Part shown: piece after piece, positions 34,070-44,830 of the stretch | Layout: every line of letters begins with the position of its first letter | Numbering within the stretch: position 1 is the first letter of the stretch | Source: Chrysoporthe austroafricana | Taxonomy: Eukaryota > Ascomycota > Sordariomycetes > Diaporthales > Cryphonectriaceae | Assembly: GCA_001051155.2 (NCBI GenBank) | Contig: JYIP02000010.1 | Span: 1,178,001 to 1,242,000, forward strand | Length of the DNA stretch: 64,000 nucleotides | Reading direction: 5' to 3' | The notes under the pieces: generated by a model | The model's input: only the letters and a program-made list of their open reading frames with translations | Databases searched by the model: none | Told to the model about the DNA's origin: nothing | Translations under genes and position numbers: made by a program

Positions 34070-35928
34070 ATGGCATCCCAAGCAAAAGCTCCTTACGGTA
34101 TTGTTGTCCACGGGGGTGCTGCGGACTCGTGGATAGGAAACCCCGAGTCATGGGCGGCGACTAGGTCATTCCTGGGAAAACTGATGGATGACCTAACTAC
34201 GTCTCTCGAGAGGGGATGTGCGGCAGTCAATGTGGCTGCTGACGCGGTCGCAGCTCTTGAGGACTATCCCGAATTGTAAGTGTGGCCCTAACTTCCAAGA
34301 CCTGTGGTCTGTAGCAAGCTTGTGATGGAGGACGCGGAAACTTCAAAGACCGGATCGGAACCGTTTTCTTTTTCTTCTTTTCAGTGCTGATTTAAGTCTT
34401 GGCGCTGTAGCAATGCCGGCAAAGGTTCTGCTCTGAATCGTGCCGGCCTACATGAGCTCGAGGCAGGCATTGTACAAGGCACCGACTCGTGCTACCGCGC
34501 AGCGTTGTGCCTCAAGGCTACCAAGAATCCCATTCGCCTTGCGCAGGCTATGATGGCAGATTGTCGGCCGATAATCGTTTCCGGTGCTGGAGGCGATGAG
34601 CTCGCTAGAACCCTCGGACTTGAGACGGTACCAAACACATATTTCACGACCGAGAGAAGAAGACGCTTCTGGTCTAGTAGACAAAAGGGAATGGACGAAC
34701 ATGGAACAGTAGGAGCTGTAGTCTTGGACATACACGGCCATCTTGCAGCAGCCAATTCAACGGGTGGGACCATGTTCAAGCACGCTGGGAGAGTAGGAGA
34801 CACAGCAATTCTTGGCGCCGGTCTGTATGCCGATGGCGACGTAGCCATAACATGGTAAGTCTCCTTGAAAGACCTCGTTAAGGCTTGAGAATCCATTCTA
34901 ACAGGGGTACTGTACACAGTAGCGGTGGAGGAGAGCCAATCCTCGCGTCCATGCTATCAAACAGGATAGTAAATTGTCGGCGCATAGGCAAATCACTCGA
35001 CCAGGCCGTGTCATGTGCCATCCTGGAAGCTACTGCGCTCTTTCCAGACACGTCCTGCGGTGTCATTGCCATTTCTTCTTCTGGAGAGCAGGTCGTACAC
35101 TGTAACAGTCGCATATTCACAGTTTCTAGAGGTGGACTCCATGTTTCCTCAGCCCTCGATGTGGTTGTTCCCTGCACCATTCCGATCATTGCTCCTCTGT
35201 GCATCTTCCAGGATGATGTGGTCAGAATTGGGTTCTCGAAACATCCAACGGTGCCAATGCAAATACGTTTCCAGTTGCTCCAGTACGGAAATTTGGCTGA
35301 GATGGATCATAGCAGATTTAATCATGTGATGATGGCATTAAAGAAGGTAGCAGGTGTTTTGGTTCAGCTGGCTGATGTGCCGTATGTGGCCATGATGGCG
35401 GTGTCAGCAGGGAACGTGGGGTGCTTGTTCCCACTTGCACGACCGACAGATAGCATGAGCAGCTCCCAGGACGACGACGACGGAAGAATAGAAGCAAACT
35501 TGGATCTGAAGAGAGAGGTGGAACTGGAGGAAGACCACTCAGCATTGCTGTTTCCCAGGCGTCTCCAGATGCGTTGGTCGGGGGGGCCCGTCTCGGTTAC
35601 TGGGCAGAGGGGTCCGCTTTCCTTGTTCGCTTTGGGCGACGATGACTTTGCCAGGGCCTGCAATGCGCTCCACAGCGCTATACGGCTGGGCCTACGGGAG
35701 GCCTTGCAGGTCGAATCCTCCTGGTGTCTGATAGTCGCTCCAGAGCAAGGACCCACTTGGGCGGTGCTGAGGGAACACGTTGGTCCCGATCCCAACTGGC
35801 CTGCGCCATCACCTTCGAATCCTGACTGCCGAGGCCCGTTTCTCATTGGCTTGGGCACCAAGATATCGGACATGCAGCTTCAAGATCTATGCGAGCTGGC
35901 CAAGGAAGCTCGAACAAGACTCAGATAG
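34070..35928 (+). CDS. Ntn-hydrolase asparaginase-like protein with unassigned C-terminal domain
   Basis: Proposed exons are 34070-34275, 34411-34854 and 34920-35928 (552 residues). Donors are GTAAGT and acceptors TAG and CAG. The splice at 34275/34411 rebuilds the family motif FNAGKGSALN, which supports it. N-terminal landmarks of plant-type asparaginase/isoaspartyl peptidase: IVVHGGA (residues 11-17), FNAGKGS (69-75), the autoprocessing GTVGAV with nucleophile Thr168, STGG and GRVGDTAILGAG. Enzymes of this class cleave themselves before the Thr and hydrolyse Asn or isoaspartyl bonds. The usual family length is 310-350. Here about 250 further residues follow, with a DDDD-containing acidic loop and hydrophobic strands. 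I cannot assign them; a weak resemblance to HIT-type folds (DDVVRIGFSKHP) is not enough to call. It neighbours and is divergent from the repeat precursor. Confidence 0.78.
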
Positions 35929-36270
35929 CTGTGGGCCTCACTTTGTTTACGACAGGTCTCCGTTAATTTAAATACGGGCTGAAATGATGCATAGGAATTA
36001 CTATGCACAGCTGTGAATATTCCAGCTTTCCGGGGTTTGTATTCATCCTGATTTGGCGGGCGCGCGGCCTTCTCAAGCCTAGCAGGTCCCTCGATCCGAC
36101 GGGATTTGATGGTCCGCACGGGCTTTACAAATCCTATATTTCGTTGAACTTTCTAAGTTGTCTATCGATTCTCATCGTCGGCTAGACCTGAGACTACGCG
36201 GGTACTAGGTCAATGACACGTCCTTTTTTTCTGAGTTTCACGCAAATTAAATAAGTCTTTTGCCATTACG
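35929..36270. other. Intergenic between asparaginase and MFS genes
   Basis: This is 340 bases with no gene seen, probably the terminator of one gene and the promoter of the next (same strand). Confidence 0.4.
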
Positions 36271-38515
36271 ATGAGTGCCGATGGAATGTCCCTACGCCCG
36301 ATAGTCGCGCCCAGGACTAAGTGGAGATTCGCTCTCTGCATATGGAGTATGTGATCGGGGTTGGATCTCGAGGTCGACCATTAGGCTAAAACAGATATTA
36401 GCTATTCTACTTTCTAACTTTGTGGGATTATTTGGCTCCGTCTGTCATGCGAGGATTCAAGACTTATTGTAACATAGGTTACGGCTCTTGATTCTAGCCT
36501 GTCGTCCTCAGCCTATGTAGCCGTCGCATCCCATTTCGACTACTCTCACGCCTCAACATGGCCAGTCAACGCTTTTCTGATATGCTCACTGATTGCGCAA
36601 CCACTATACGCCGGAACATCGGAGCATGTTGGCCGCAGGCCCGTCTTCTTAACAGCCGCTGTGCTTTTCTTACTGGGAACTCTGTCTGCCGCCACCGCTT
36701 CATCTTGGACTTTACTCATCATCGCCAGATGTCTCTGCGGATTTGGTGTGGCAGGGCTTATGACTATGGGTAAGCAGACTCTCGATTTAATATTGCCAAT
36801 CTCTGAATTGCTGATCATAGGGGCTTCAGGCTCGGTGATTCTGACGGATCTCGTCGGTGTGGAAAGAAGAGGCCATTACCAGTCCTTGAATTATGTGAAT
36901 TACGGTTTGGGGTCTGCGTGGGTACTCCTCGCCTTTATGTTGGGTATTTTAAACCACAGCTGACGCAATAATGTTTCTTGAAACCAGCATCGGTTCCGTC
37001 ACGGGCGGTGCCCTCGTGGATCGTTTTGGCTGGAGCTACGTCTACAAAGTATGTTTCCCTTTTAGGGAGGGTCGGGGCATGACTAACGACGTTTCAATTC
37101 CCTGGCGATAGTCTCAACTGCCATTATCCGTTACGTCTATTGTGATGATTTGGGCTTTCGTGCCCTCTCAGGACCGATCAGGGGGGGAACCTGTCAGTCC
37201 GGAGCCGGCCGCCTCGTGTTTTTTTGAGGTTTATGACATTAAGGGTTCTTTCTACTTGGTCAGCATTGAGACGTATCGGATCGCCTTTGCAAACTTGTTG
37301 TACTGATACCGTCTCTGTAGGTTTCTTCGTTGTTGTGTTTTATATTCGTTCTTGGCACCGGTGGCAATGTATTTCCTTGGTCGCATCCACTGGTTTTGTC
37401 TTCCGGTGCCTTGCTCGGCTGTCTCCTCGTGGCTTTGGCCATTACGGAGAAGAATACCAGCAATCCTATCCTGCCTCCAGCAATTTTCCTTTCACCGTTG
37501 CGGAGCGTTGTAGCCACCGGATTTTTGTTTTCTATGATCAACTACACTGCAAGTGGCTTTTTACTCTTAACATTACCTAGTGCCTCCAATTTCTCTTACT
37601 GCTCTTATGTGAGTTTGTGGCCCTGAAACTGACTGCATATATGAATAGGTCATGTACAACACCACTTTGTTCTTTCAGACTGTGAGGCTAGAGAGTGCTG
37701 AGGAAGCAAGCGCTCACCTGCTCATTCCCTCTGTTGCATTCACCCTTGCAAGCGCAGCCACCGGGACTTTGATAGTCCGCTTACAGACACCTCGACCTAC
37801 GTTACTGGCAAGCCGTAACCTGCTGCTCATGGGCTCGATTGGATCCGTTTTCATGGTAGCCGTGCTTTCGAGCCTTGGCGTCTCAGACGTTGCTTATGAC
37901 CTCTTGCTCATGTTGTCAACGTCAGGAGCCGGTATGATGGCACCCAGCACTGTGCTCACTCTACTCAACCTTTGCAACAGAGATGAGCACGCTACGGTCA
38001 ATGGTGTTTTCATCATGATGCGATCCCTAGGAGTGATAACAGCGACATCTCTGAGCACAACAATTATCCAGAACATATTCCAAGAATATCTGAGCCTCCA
38101 CAACTATAGTGATGCAACTCTTGAGGTAATCTAACCGACCCATCTTTCTTTACTGTACCGTCGTAAGCAAAAGATGGAGAGGCTCATGAGTCTAACGGCT
38201 ATTTCCCCCCGCAGATGATTGAAGAAGCTCGCCTCAATATAAACTTGATCAAGCAGCTTCCAAGTGCCATAAAATTAGAAGGTTAGCAAACACCCCACTT
38301 AGTGTGTAAGTACAGTCGCGGCTGATAACTGTATAGTCACCAGAGCTTACAAAATGGGGTTCACTTGTATATTTGGACTGAACATTGTATTGTCCTTGGC
38401 AATCTATTGGACTATCAGCTCATTACCAACCCAAGGATTTCTAGACAAGTCTGCGACTGCAACGGATGGTACTGATGTAGAACTTCTTGGTAATGAGGTT
38501 GATGATGACGTTTGA
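36271..38515 (+). CDS. Major facilitator superfamily (MFS) transporter
   Basis: A multi-intron gene for a 12- to 14-helix transporter in the plasma or a vacuolar membrane. Visible pieces in order: HFDYSHASTWPVNAFLI, then the family loop EHVGRRPVFLT between helices 2 and 3, then CLCGFGVAGLMTMG joined across an intron (36,770-36,820) to ASGSVILTDLVGVERRG. Next comes GSVTGGALVDRFGWSYVYK, matching the drug-transporter motif C region before a helix, then further hydrophobic helices to a tail ending EVDDDV at TGA 38,515. The loop motifs are those of DHA-type multidrug exporters. I place the start at ATG 36,271, but the first two splice sites are weak and the exact N-terminus is uncertain. A later splice near 38,130-38,345 is also unresolved. 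In this setting it could export the cluster product. Confidence 0.72.
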
Positions 38516-38670
38516 AATCGAAGGACTAAGAAAAGAAAAAAAGGTTTGTCCTGGGGGGGGGGATGGGCAAGGGCGGGCGTAGGTATAATTGGAAGACTGT
38601 AACTCCTTGAGATAATTTTGTCAAAAGAATATTCTTCAGGAGAAAGTGGATCTCGAGTAAAAACGAAAAT
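38516..38670. other. MFS 3' flank, no gene seen
   Basis: Short intergenic stretch with a G run at about 38,549-38,560. Confidence 0.35.
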
Positions 38671-38683
38671 CGCTTTTAAACGC

Positions 38684-38962
38684 ATCTGCTCAGCACTATG
38701 GGATTGAACTCGTCGATTAGCCTCCGTATTCACTTGACTTGAATCCTATCGAATCTGTAAAAGAAACCCTAGAACAACGCGCTTTCAAAACTAGTCCAGC
38801 TCTGGAGACAGAGGCTTCGAATACTAATAGTGTTCGACAGTTAATAAGACTCGCCATTTAAGTATAGAGTGAGATCGAAGAAGTAGTAGTTATTTGAGCT
38901 AATTGCATCGACGCCTCGGCGTCTTTTAGTAGTTATTGCTAAATGGTTATTAGTATGCGAAA
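38684..38962 (+). pseudogene. Tc1/mariner transposase C-terminal relic
   Basis: A frame reads HYGIELVD-stop-PPYSLDLNPIESV, which is the conserved DDE-transposase segment around the final catalytic residues (usually W-P-x-Y-S-P-D-L-N-P-I-E). Further on, CIDA near 38,907 resembles the usual C-terminal end. The relic is short, contains stops and has no inverted repeats that I can pair. It is not active. Confidence 0.6.
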
Positions 38963-39652
38963 TACTGAGGGACAAAAAATCAATACAGCGAAGGACGGGA
39001 CTGGAGTCGGAGTGTTCCTCGTGCATTCGTAACGAGTAATAGAGTTATTAAAGCTTACTTGCCTGAAATGGGTACCAATAGCGTTATCTACGGCGATAGT
39101 GATGTCGATAGCGATAGTAGTGTTAATAGCGTTGGTGGTGTTGATGGCAATGGTACTGGTTGTAAGGTTGACAGCTTGGCATAGCTTATTTGGATGTAAA
39201 TAAAGTAGAATTTCAATTTTCAGAAGCTCTGGCAACATCCCAGAGTAGAACCCCCTGGACCCCCTTTGCCTGCGGCGCCTGCCTATTGCTCGCTACCTAT
39301 TACGGCAAGACTTCCTATATAGGCAATTGCGATAGCACACTGCACTCTTCACTACCCTCCTTATCAACCACGTGGGATTTTAGTAAAGGGGGTGGGTGGA
39401 AGAGGGTCTGTAGGTACTTCCGCGCGTGGAATTCGACCAATCCCTCTTCAAGGAACTTTTGCAGTGAACAGTATTTAGAACACTCCGCCGCACCGCCCCC
39501 TACTCTGCTGAATTATACACGAGCAAGACAAGTTTGCGATTGTTATATAAGGTAATCACCTGAAGCGAATAGCTAACATAAACCCACCCGACTATCCGAA
39601 GTACAGTGATATCTAGACTTGAGGGTTTGATGTGTGATCACTACACCCAAGC
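38963..39652. other. Intergenic, low-complexity GATAGCG-like repeats
   Basis: About 39,070-39,160 holds imperfect repeats of GATAGYG/GTTRRTG type. No gene is supported from there to 39,652. Confidence 0.35.
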
Positions 39653-40813
39653 TTAAGGAGCGGTATTTACACCCTTGAGCCTAGGCAGCAGCTGAATATC
39701 TCGAATATCATCATGCTGCATCAGCCAGCAGAGAAATCTTTCCGAACCAATCCCCCAGCCGGTAGTCTCGAGAGCTCTGAAGCGCCGCATCTCTACATAC
39801 CATGAATAGTCTTCTGGGCTGACATTGTGCTGCTCCAGAGCTTCTAAAGCAGCCTCAGCCGTGTCGTGGCGCTTGCCGCAGCCTACAACCTCCCCCAGGC
39901 CTAGGAGTAGATCACCACAAGTAGCCTTCTTTTTGGTTTCATCAGCGTATCCTTGGTAGAAAGGGACGCCAAGGTGATCCATTTCCACTACCCAGCAGGC
40001 CCCTCCAAATCGCGTGATGAGAGCTTGTTCTCCTCTCCTTGTGAGGGATCGCCCGCACTCGGGTCTCCCGGGAACTGTGTGGCTCCACATGGCTGCGTTC
40101 TTCATCTCAGGGAATTCCAGAGCATTATCCAAGGTGACCACTGGAAACCTGTTCCCATGACGTGAATAGAGCTCCAGCAAGCTTCTGATGTGAGCGGTGG
40201 AGCCCGCAAATAACTCGATCTCCGCGCTGTGCTGCTCGAGGAGTGCCCTGGCCAGGTGGACAATATAGTCGTTGGCCACAGCCATCCCGTCCTCGAGACC
40301 ACCACGGAGTTCACACTCGACGTGGCAGAACTGGTTCAGATGAGAACTGTCCGGATCCTCGCCGCGGCAGCTGGTACCGACGTAGTAGGTGCCTGGCACA
40401 CGGGTATCGTAGCGCAGCGCGTACTCCAAAAGAAATTGCTGCGAGTCGGCAAGGTAGGTATCCCTGCCGTGGAGCTTGATCTCAACAGGCTGTGAGTCCG
40501 AGCCGAGCCCCATCGGGGAACTAATGCTTCCCGTGGTCAAGGGCACGAGCAGATAGCGATATTTCAGCTGAGGTTGGCGGAAGTAGTCGATAGAGGCGTG
40601 GAAGAAGGTGCTTTGGACGGAGAATATTGTCTGGTACCATTTTGAGCGCAAGGCCGAGACAGCGAATGAGTCCCCCAGGCCCCAGATTCTGGGCACCTGC
40701 TCTTTGGGTCGTTGCTTCAGCTCTACAGTCGTGACACAAGCTGATTTGGAGGGCTCGGGAGCGAAAGCCGGGTCCGTGACGGCGGTCAGAATCGGATCCG
40801 CTACGGTCGCCAT
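39653..40813 (-). CDS. Stand-alone asparaginyl-tRNA-synthetase-like catalytic core (class II aaRS paralogue)
   Basis: 386 residues from the preferred ATG at 40,813 (A at -3 and G at +4); an in-frame ATG 34 codons upstream is the alternative. The protein is a class II aminoacyl-tRNA synthetase catalytic core of the Asn/Asp group. Residues about 119-135 (TYLADSQQFLLEYALRY) match the conserved block before motif 2. Motif 2 is SCRGEDPDSSHLNQFCHVE with Arg150. Motif 3 is GWGIGSERFLCWLMQHDDIR, followed by DIQLLPR. The ATP-binding arginines appear intact. There is no N-terminal OB-fold anticodon-binding domain, which normally occupies about 100 or more residues. An AsnRS paralogue lacking that domain in the archaeon Pyrococcus abyssi is a tRNA-independent asparagine synthetase. 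This one may likewise activate an Asp/Asn-like substrate, which is inference. It is divergent from the UstYa gene. Confidence 0.82.
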   Translation of the reverse strand: MATVADPILTAVTDPAFAPEPSKSACVTTVELKQRPKEQVPRIWGLGDSFAVSALRSKWYQTIFSVQSTFFHASIDYFRQPQLKYRYLLVPLTTGSISSPMGLGSDSQPVEIKLHGRDTYLADSQQFLLEYALRYDTRVPGTYYVGTSCRGEDPDSSHLNQFCHVECELRGGLEDGMAVANDYIVHLARALLEQHSAEIELFAGSTAHIRSLLELYSRHGNRFPVVTLDNALEFPEMKNAAMWSHTVPGRPECGRSLTRRGEQALITRFGGACWVVEMDHLGVPFYQGYADETKKKATCGDLLLGLGEVVGCGKRHDTAEAALEALEQHNVSPEDYSWYVEMRRFRALETTGWGIGSERFLCWLMQHDDIRDIQLLPRLKGVNTAP

Positions 40814-41410
40814 GTTGTGTGGTTGTAAGGATATTTGAGAGTCAGGGAAGGCTATTGTGGGGAGAGTTGGTGGAGGTCTGGTTGAATCTGGAGAGTTGTG
40901 TAGGCTATTTTTCATCTGTTTATACTCCGTTACATATCATTCGTATCACGACTTTGGTTCGTAGTGATATGCTATCTGAAGGAGAATCCCTCCAACGCGA
41001 CCAACCTCGATGCGCGATGATTACCTCAATTTTCTGTGCTAAACGATAGATGACCATTTTTTTCATTCTCACCAAGATGGTGGCCCTACGTAAGAGGAGC
41101 CCCTAAGGCAGCTGTGATTTGTCGGGGCAAAACGACGATCGCCAAAGTTTACCCGAACACTAAATCCCCATACCATTTGGCGGCCCAGCCCCGTGGGGCC
41201 CAGCCCAGCAAAGTAAGGCCTCCCACATAGCAAGGGGCTACAGCTGGATCCGGCCGCACCACCCCATCCATCGGAGATTAACCACGCCGTGCCGGTCTGA
41301 AGCGGTGACACTACATGATATATCTGGAAAATGTGTTTTGATCTCTGCAACCCTCTGGTGTACCTACCGCTACTGCTCCTCAATCGGCTCAACACTGCGT
41401 GAACAAAACC
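40814..41410. promoter_or_regulatory. Shared divergent promoter of the synthetase-like and UstYa genes
   Basis: This is 597 bases between two divergent ATGs, almost the same size as the precursor/asparaginase divergent region. It contains GC-rich GGCCCAGCC-type stretches at about 41,180-41,220. No specific operator is proven. Confidence 0.4.
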
Positions 41411-42434
41411 ATGGACAATTCGCAGCGTCACCTCGAGTACTATCCTGCGCCGACGAACAGCTCGGATGCAGAGGCCAACGAAATCTCAGACAGCGAGAAG
41501 GAGTCCTTTCTGTGGCGCGACTCGCATCCCAGACTAAGCATCTGCTCAAAGATTGCATCTCAGTGGCCGACGCTGACCTTGCTCGTTCTGATACTAGCTC
41601 TCAATCTTTTCTCACTCTTGTTGTCCAAGGAAAGCCCATCCCAAGAGCAAACACGAGACGACTATTTTTGTGAGTCCGAGTGATCGTACGCTAGCAACTT
41701 GCATGCCAATAGCTGTACGCTGACGTTTAAACGCCGTTCACTACAGTGAAGGCTCCCAACGGACAGACTTTCCCGGGCTCTGTGACCCGGACATATTGGG
41801 ACTATGATGATGATTTCCTCAACCATAATTTGACGATCGCTCATGAATTTTGGGCTAGTCTTTTTCCATGTAACGAGATACCTATGTAACTCCAATAATC
41901 TGGCAACCCTTACTCACGTATCTCTGCTCGGTAGATGGAGACGGTATTGTTGCTCTCACCGACGCAGAAGTCGAGGATCTAGGTGTCGTACAATCCAGAC
42001 CCACTTTCCACGACCCTTCTAAGCGAGTCTATCTCGTTGCTGCCTTTCATCAACTCCACTGTCTCGTAAGTCACCAATTGGACACTATTCCCCCCCGGGG
42101 TGATCAGGCTGATGATATTATCAAATAGAGTCAGCTCCGATCCCTCATCATCAAACTGCACCTCGACCCACAGTTCTCGGTGGCGGACCCAACCTACTAT
42201 CACACGATGCACTGCGTAGATATACTGCGGCAGTCAATACTCTGTCACTCTGATGGTACTCTCATTTACAAACGCCTAGAGGACAAATGGCCAGGCGACG
42301 GAGGCCTCCGGACGTGCAACAACTTTGACGCCTTGACGCGGTGGACTAATGAACATGGCTACGAGTCCTTTCCTGAAGATCCAAAGTTGATCCCCGGCGA
42401 CCAAGATGATCATACGGGGCATGTGTCTGAGTGA
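41411..42434 (+). CDS. UstYa-family (DUF3328) oxidase-like membrane protein
   Basis: Exons 41411-41669, 41747-41869, 41935-42065 and 42129-42434 give 272 residues with continuous family text across all three splices. A hydrophilic N-terminus is followed by one membrane helix (about residues 54-71, TLLVLILALNLFSLLL). Two copies of the diagnostic HxxHC motif are present: HQLHC (166-170) and HTMHC (196-200), followed by VDILRQSILCHSD. In this family these motifs are needed for oxidation or cyclisation of peptides made by RiPP clusters (ustiloxin, phomopsin, asperipin types) and for modifications in some other fungal pathways. The upstream GTG at 41,399 is not a credible start in a fungus, so I chose ATG 41,411. 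No damage is seen. The substrate is unknown; the repeat precursor 8 kb away is the obvious candidate. Confidence 0.9.
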
Positions 42435-42806
42435 AGGTGAACGGAGAAAGATGTTTTGAGGATATATGGTTGTCTTGGAAACAGATTTGGCAGGATAGCC
42501 TGAACACTAAGGACTATCGGAACAGGAATGCCAGGAAACACTCGCCTAAAAATAAATGCTGACTTCGCTCATCTTTTAGAATATTCAAAATTCTTTGACG
42601 AGTGAGACCAAACCTACGTATCATGATTCTACTTAAGCCAAACCGTCATAATTCAGCAAATAATCAACAATGCTCTCTTCAGAAATCTGTTCAATCTTCA
42701 CCAGAGCGTCTTCTGCATTCACACAAGGCAAACTCATGCATTAAGGCCTAGCCAGAACGATGATTTTTATGGCTGTGCGATTGTATACAATTTTCTCGAT
42801 CACTTT
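42435..42806. other. Intergenic between convergent genes
   Basis: 3' flanks of the UstYa gene (+) and the C2H2 regulator (-). No gene seen. Confidence 0.4.
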
Positions 42807-43681
42807 TCATGTGCTATAATGCATGTTCAGATTCACATTTGCTTGCTCGTTGCCGTTTACTGGCGATGGACTCGCTGTGGTACCTTGCCTCCTACTTCCG
42901 CTCCTACGACACGGTCTAGGGAAGAGAGTATTCTGGCGGCGTAAGTGAACTTTCGTGTAGTGATTCCTCTGAGAGTAAGTTAGCCACATATACACGATGC
43001 AGTAGTGAGGAGCTTCTTCACCATATTATCGGTTCGACTGAAAGTCCGATTGCATCCAGATTGTGGACACGTCAGAATGGGGCTGTGAGCTCTCATATGC
43101 CTGTCGCGATCCTTTTTAGTCGAGAAGCCCCTGCCCGACTGTGCCCAAGAACAATCTTCCTTGGTACAAAAGAACGTCTTGATATGTGTCGAATAGTGCT
43201 TGCGCAGATCACAGGCCCGGAGAAAGATGCGCTGAGAGCTGCAGCCGTGGAATCCGCATCGCCAATTGGCATTTTCATCCTGGTAACCCATACTGTAAAT
43301 GTCTTCCGGTACCCAATCATCCTGCATAGTAGTTGACACGCATATGTCTGGCGAATGTACCGTAAGGTTATCCTGCAGAAGTTGTCGGTGATCCGGAAGA
43401 TCAAGGTCCGGCGGTGTCAAATTTTCACATGCACTGTTGCTCTCGAACACGGAAGCGGTCGCGCTTAGCTCTGTGACAACGTGGCTACTGAACGCCACGT
43501 TGTCAAATTCTATTAGTGGATCCGAGTCAAACCAACATCCATTCTCATAAGGGAAAGCAGTTGCTGAAGGCAGCAAATTTGCTTCGACCTTGCCCAGGTG
43601 GGAGACAGGCAGGTCTGTCTTCATCCCTCGACCATAAGCATGATCAAACTCATTTAGGATGAAGTTTGAACAGCACTCCAT
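42807..43681 (-). CDS. C2H2 zinc-finger transcription factor
   Basis: Two exons, 43681-43022 and 42968-42807, with a 53-nt intron (GTGAAG donor, CAG acceptor), give 273 residues. Splicing is supported because it completes the third finger: CPQSGCNRTFSRTDNM joins RNHYTKVH. Without splicing the frame ends shortly after in unrelated text. Three finger-like units span about residues 135-230: CGFHGC...HYSTH, CTKEDCSWAQSGRGF...HMRAH and CPQSGC...HYTKVH. This pattern is common in fungal single-cluster regulators. The N-terminal 130 residues are acidic and Ser/Pro-containing, a possible activation region. A basic stretch (RRQNTLFPRPCRRSGSRRQ) follows the last finger. It is a nuclear DNA-binding protein and its place at the edge of the candidate cluster suggests a pathway-specific regulator. 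Confidence 0.85.
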
Positions 43682-44283
43682 TTTCTGGAAAGAAACTTGT
43701 AAGCAACAGCATGCTCGATCGTTATTTGAGATGTATGAAACTGCAAGAGAAGATCAGAAACATACTCTTCTCTATTTCGGGATTACTAGAAAAGCAAGAG
43801 TGAGAAAGGAATTCAGAGAGACAATGATTTAGAACAATATTCAAGTGCAAGTACACTGCCATAGCACTATTGCTAAATGTTAGAACAAAAGCGACATGAC
43901 GACTTTTATACTTGTGAATCCTGATTCCTAGCCACATCAGCAGAACCAGCTGCTGATCGCAGGATTCAAAGAGCCTATTAGCAAGTGGATACTTTAAATA
44001 TCAGGATTCGAACTTTTGGCGGTGGCCAGTGTACGGATGTCGATTACGAAAATTCTTTACGAACTTAACAGGGGGACTTGCTATCTATTATCGTGGGGAA
44101 GAAGGATTCTAGTACTGACCCCTATGTTGAACCAGGCACAGGCAGGTCACAGGAACAGGCCGGCTCCGTAGAATCAGAGATATCCTTGATTGTCTCTTGT
44201 ATTCTGTGTCTGAGCCGCCAGTCGGTATCCTCTTCGCCCCTTAGCAGGCAGCTAACTTTCTTGACTCCTGGCTCCTGAGCAAC
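43682..44283. other. Intergenic, divergent flank of the regulator and GMC pseudogene
   Basis: This 600-base stretch is the likely promoter of the regulator (-). No supported gene. Confidence 0.4.
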
Positions 44284-44830
44284 ATGGCTTCTCGTGACTA
44301 CATCATCGTCGGCGGCGACACATCTAGCCTTGTCGTTACCAACCGTCTATCCGACGACCTTGATGTTCAAGTCTTGGTGCTTGAAGTCGGCGAGGATCTT
44401 TCGGCCGATTTCCGCGTCAAAATCCCGGCCTTCTTCACTTCCATCATAGGCTCTAATACCGACTAAAAATACCACTCGGTTCCCCAACCTAGCCTGCGCG
44501 GCCGGTCCATCCGAGCTCCAACGTAACGCCCTCGGTAGCTCGCCGGCCATCAATGGCCAGACTTTCATCGATCCGACCTAGGCTAAGAATGATGCCTAGG
44601 CTAAGCTAGTAAACCCGGGATGGGACTGGGCTGATCTGGTCCCTTCGAACAGGAAGTCATACACGCTCCTGCTGCCAACAGACCAGGCCACGCTCAGCCA
44701 TCTCGGCATCGACTAGATTAAGGATGAATGCCGTGGCACTTTGGGCCCTATCAAAGTATCCTTTCCTGGCGTCTTGTACAGCTCACTTTGCAAAGCGTGG
44801 ATTAATGCCTCATGAACAAGGTCACCAACG
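44284..44830 (+). pseudogene. GMC oxidoreductase pseudogene (N-terminal part)
   Basis: MASRDYIIVGGDTSSLVVTN is the FAD-binding N-terminus of the glucose-methanol-choline oxidoreductase family, with two glycines of the dinucleotide-binding loop changed to Asp and Ser. The frame stops at TAA 44,464-44,466, where a Trp codon is expected (before KYHSVPQP). Downstream pieces such as SVPQPSLRGRSIRAP and NPGWDWADLVP continue the family text in shifted frames with further stops, one TAG again at a likely Trp. The changes are G-to-A type, so leakage of RIP or similar decay is plausible. Only about the first third of a GMC enzyme is recognisable. It is non-functional. Confidence 0.75.

Noticed and set aside
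39070..39160. GATAGYG/GTTRRTG repeats as a coding Ser/Asp repeat
   Set aside because: No start, no continuous frame with flanking domains, and imperfect units. Treated as low-complexity DNA.
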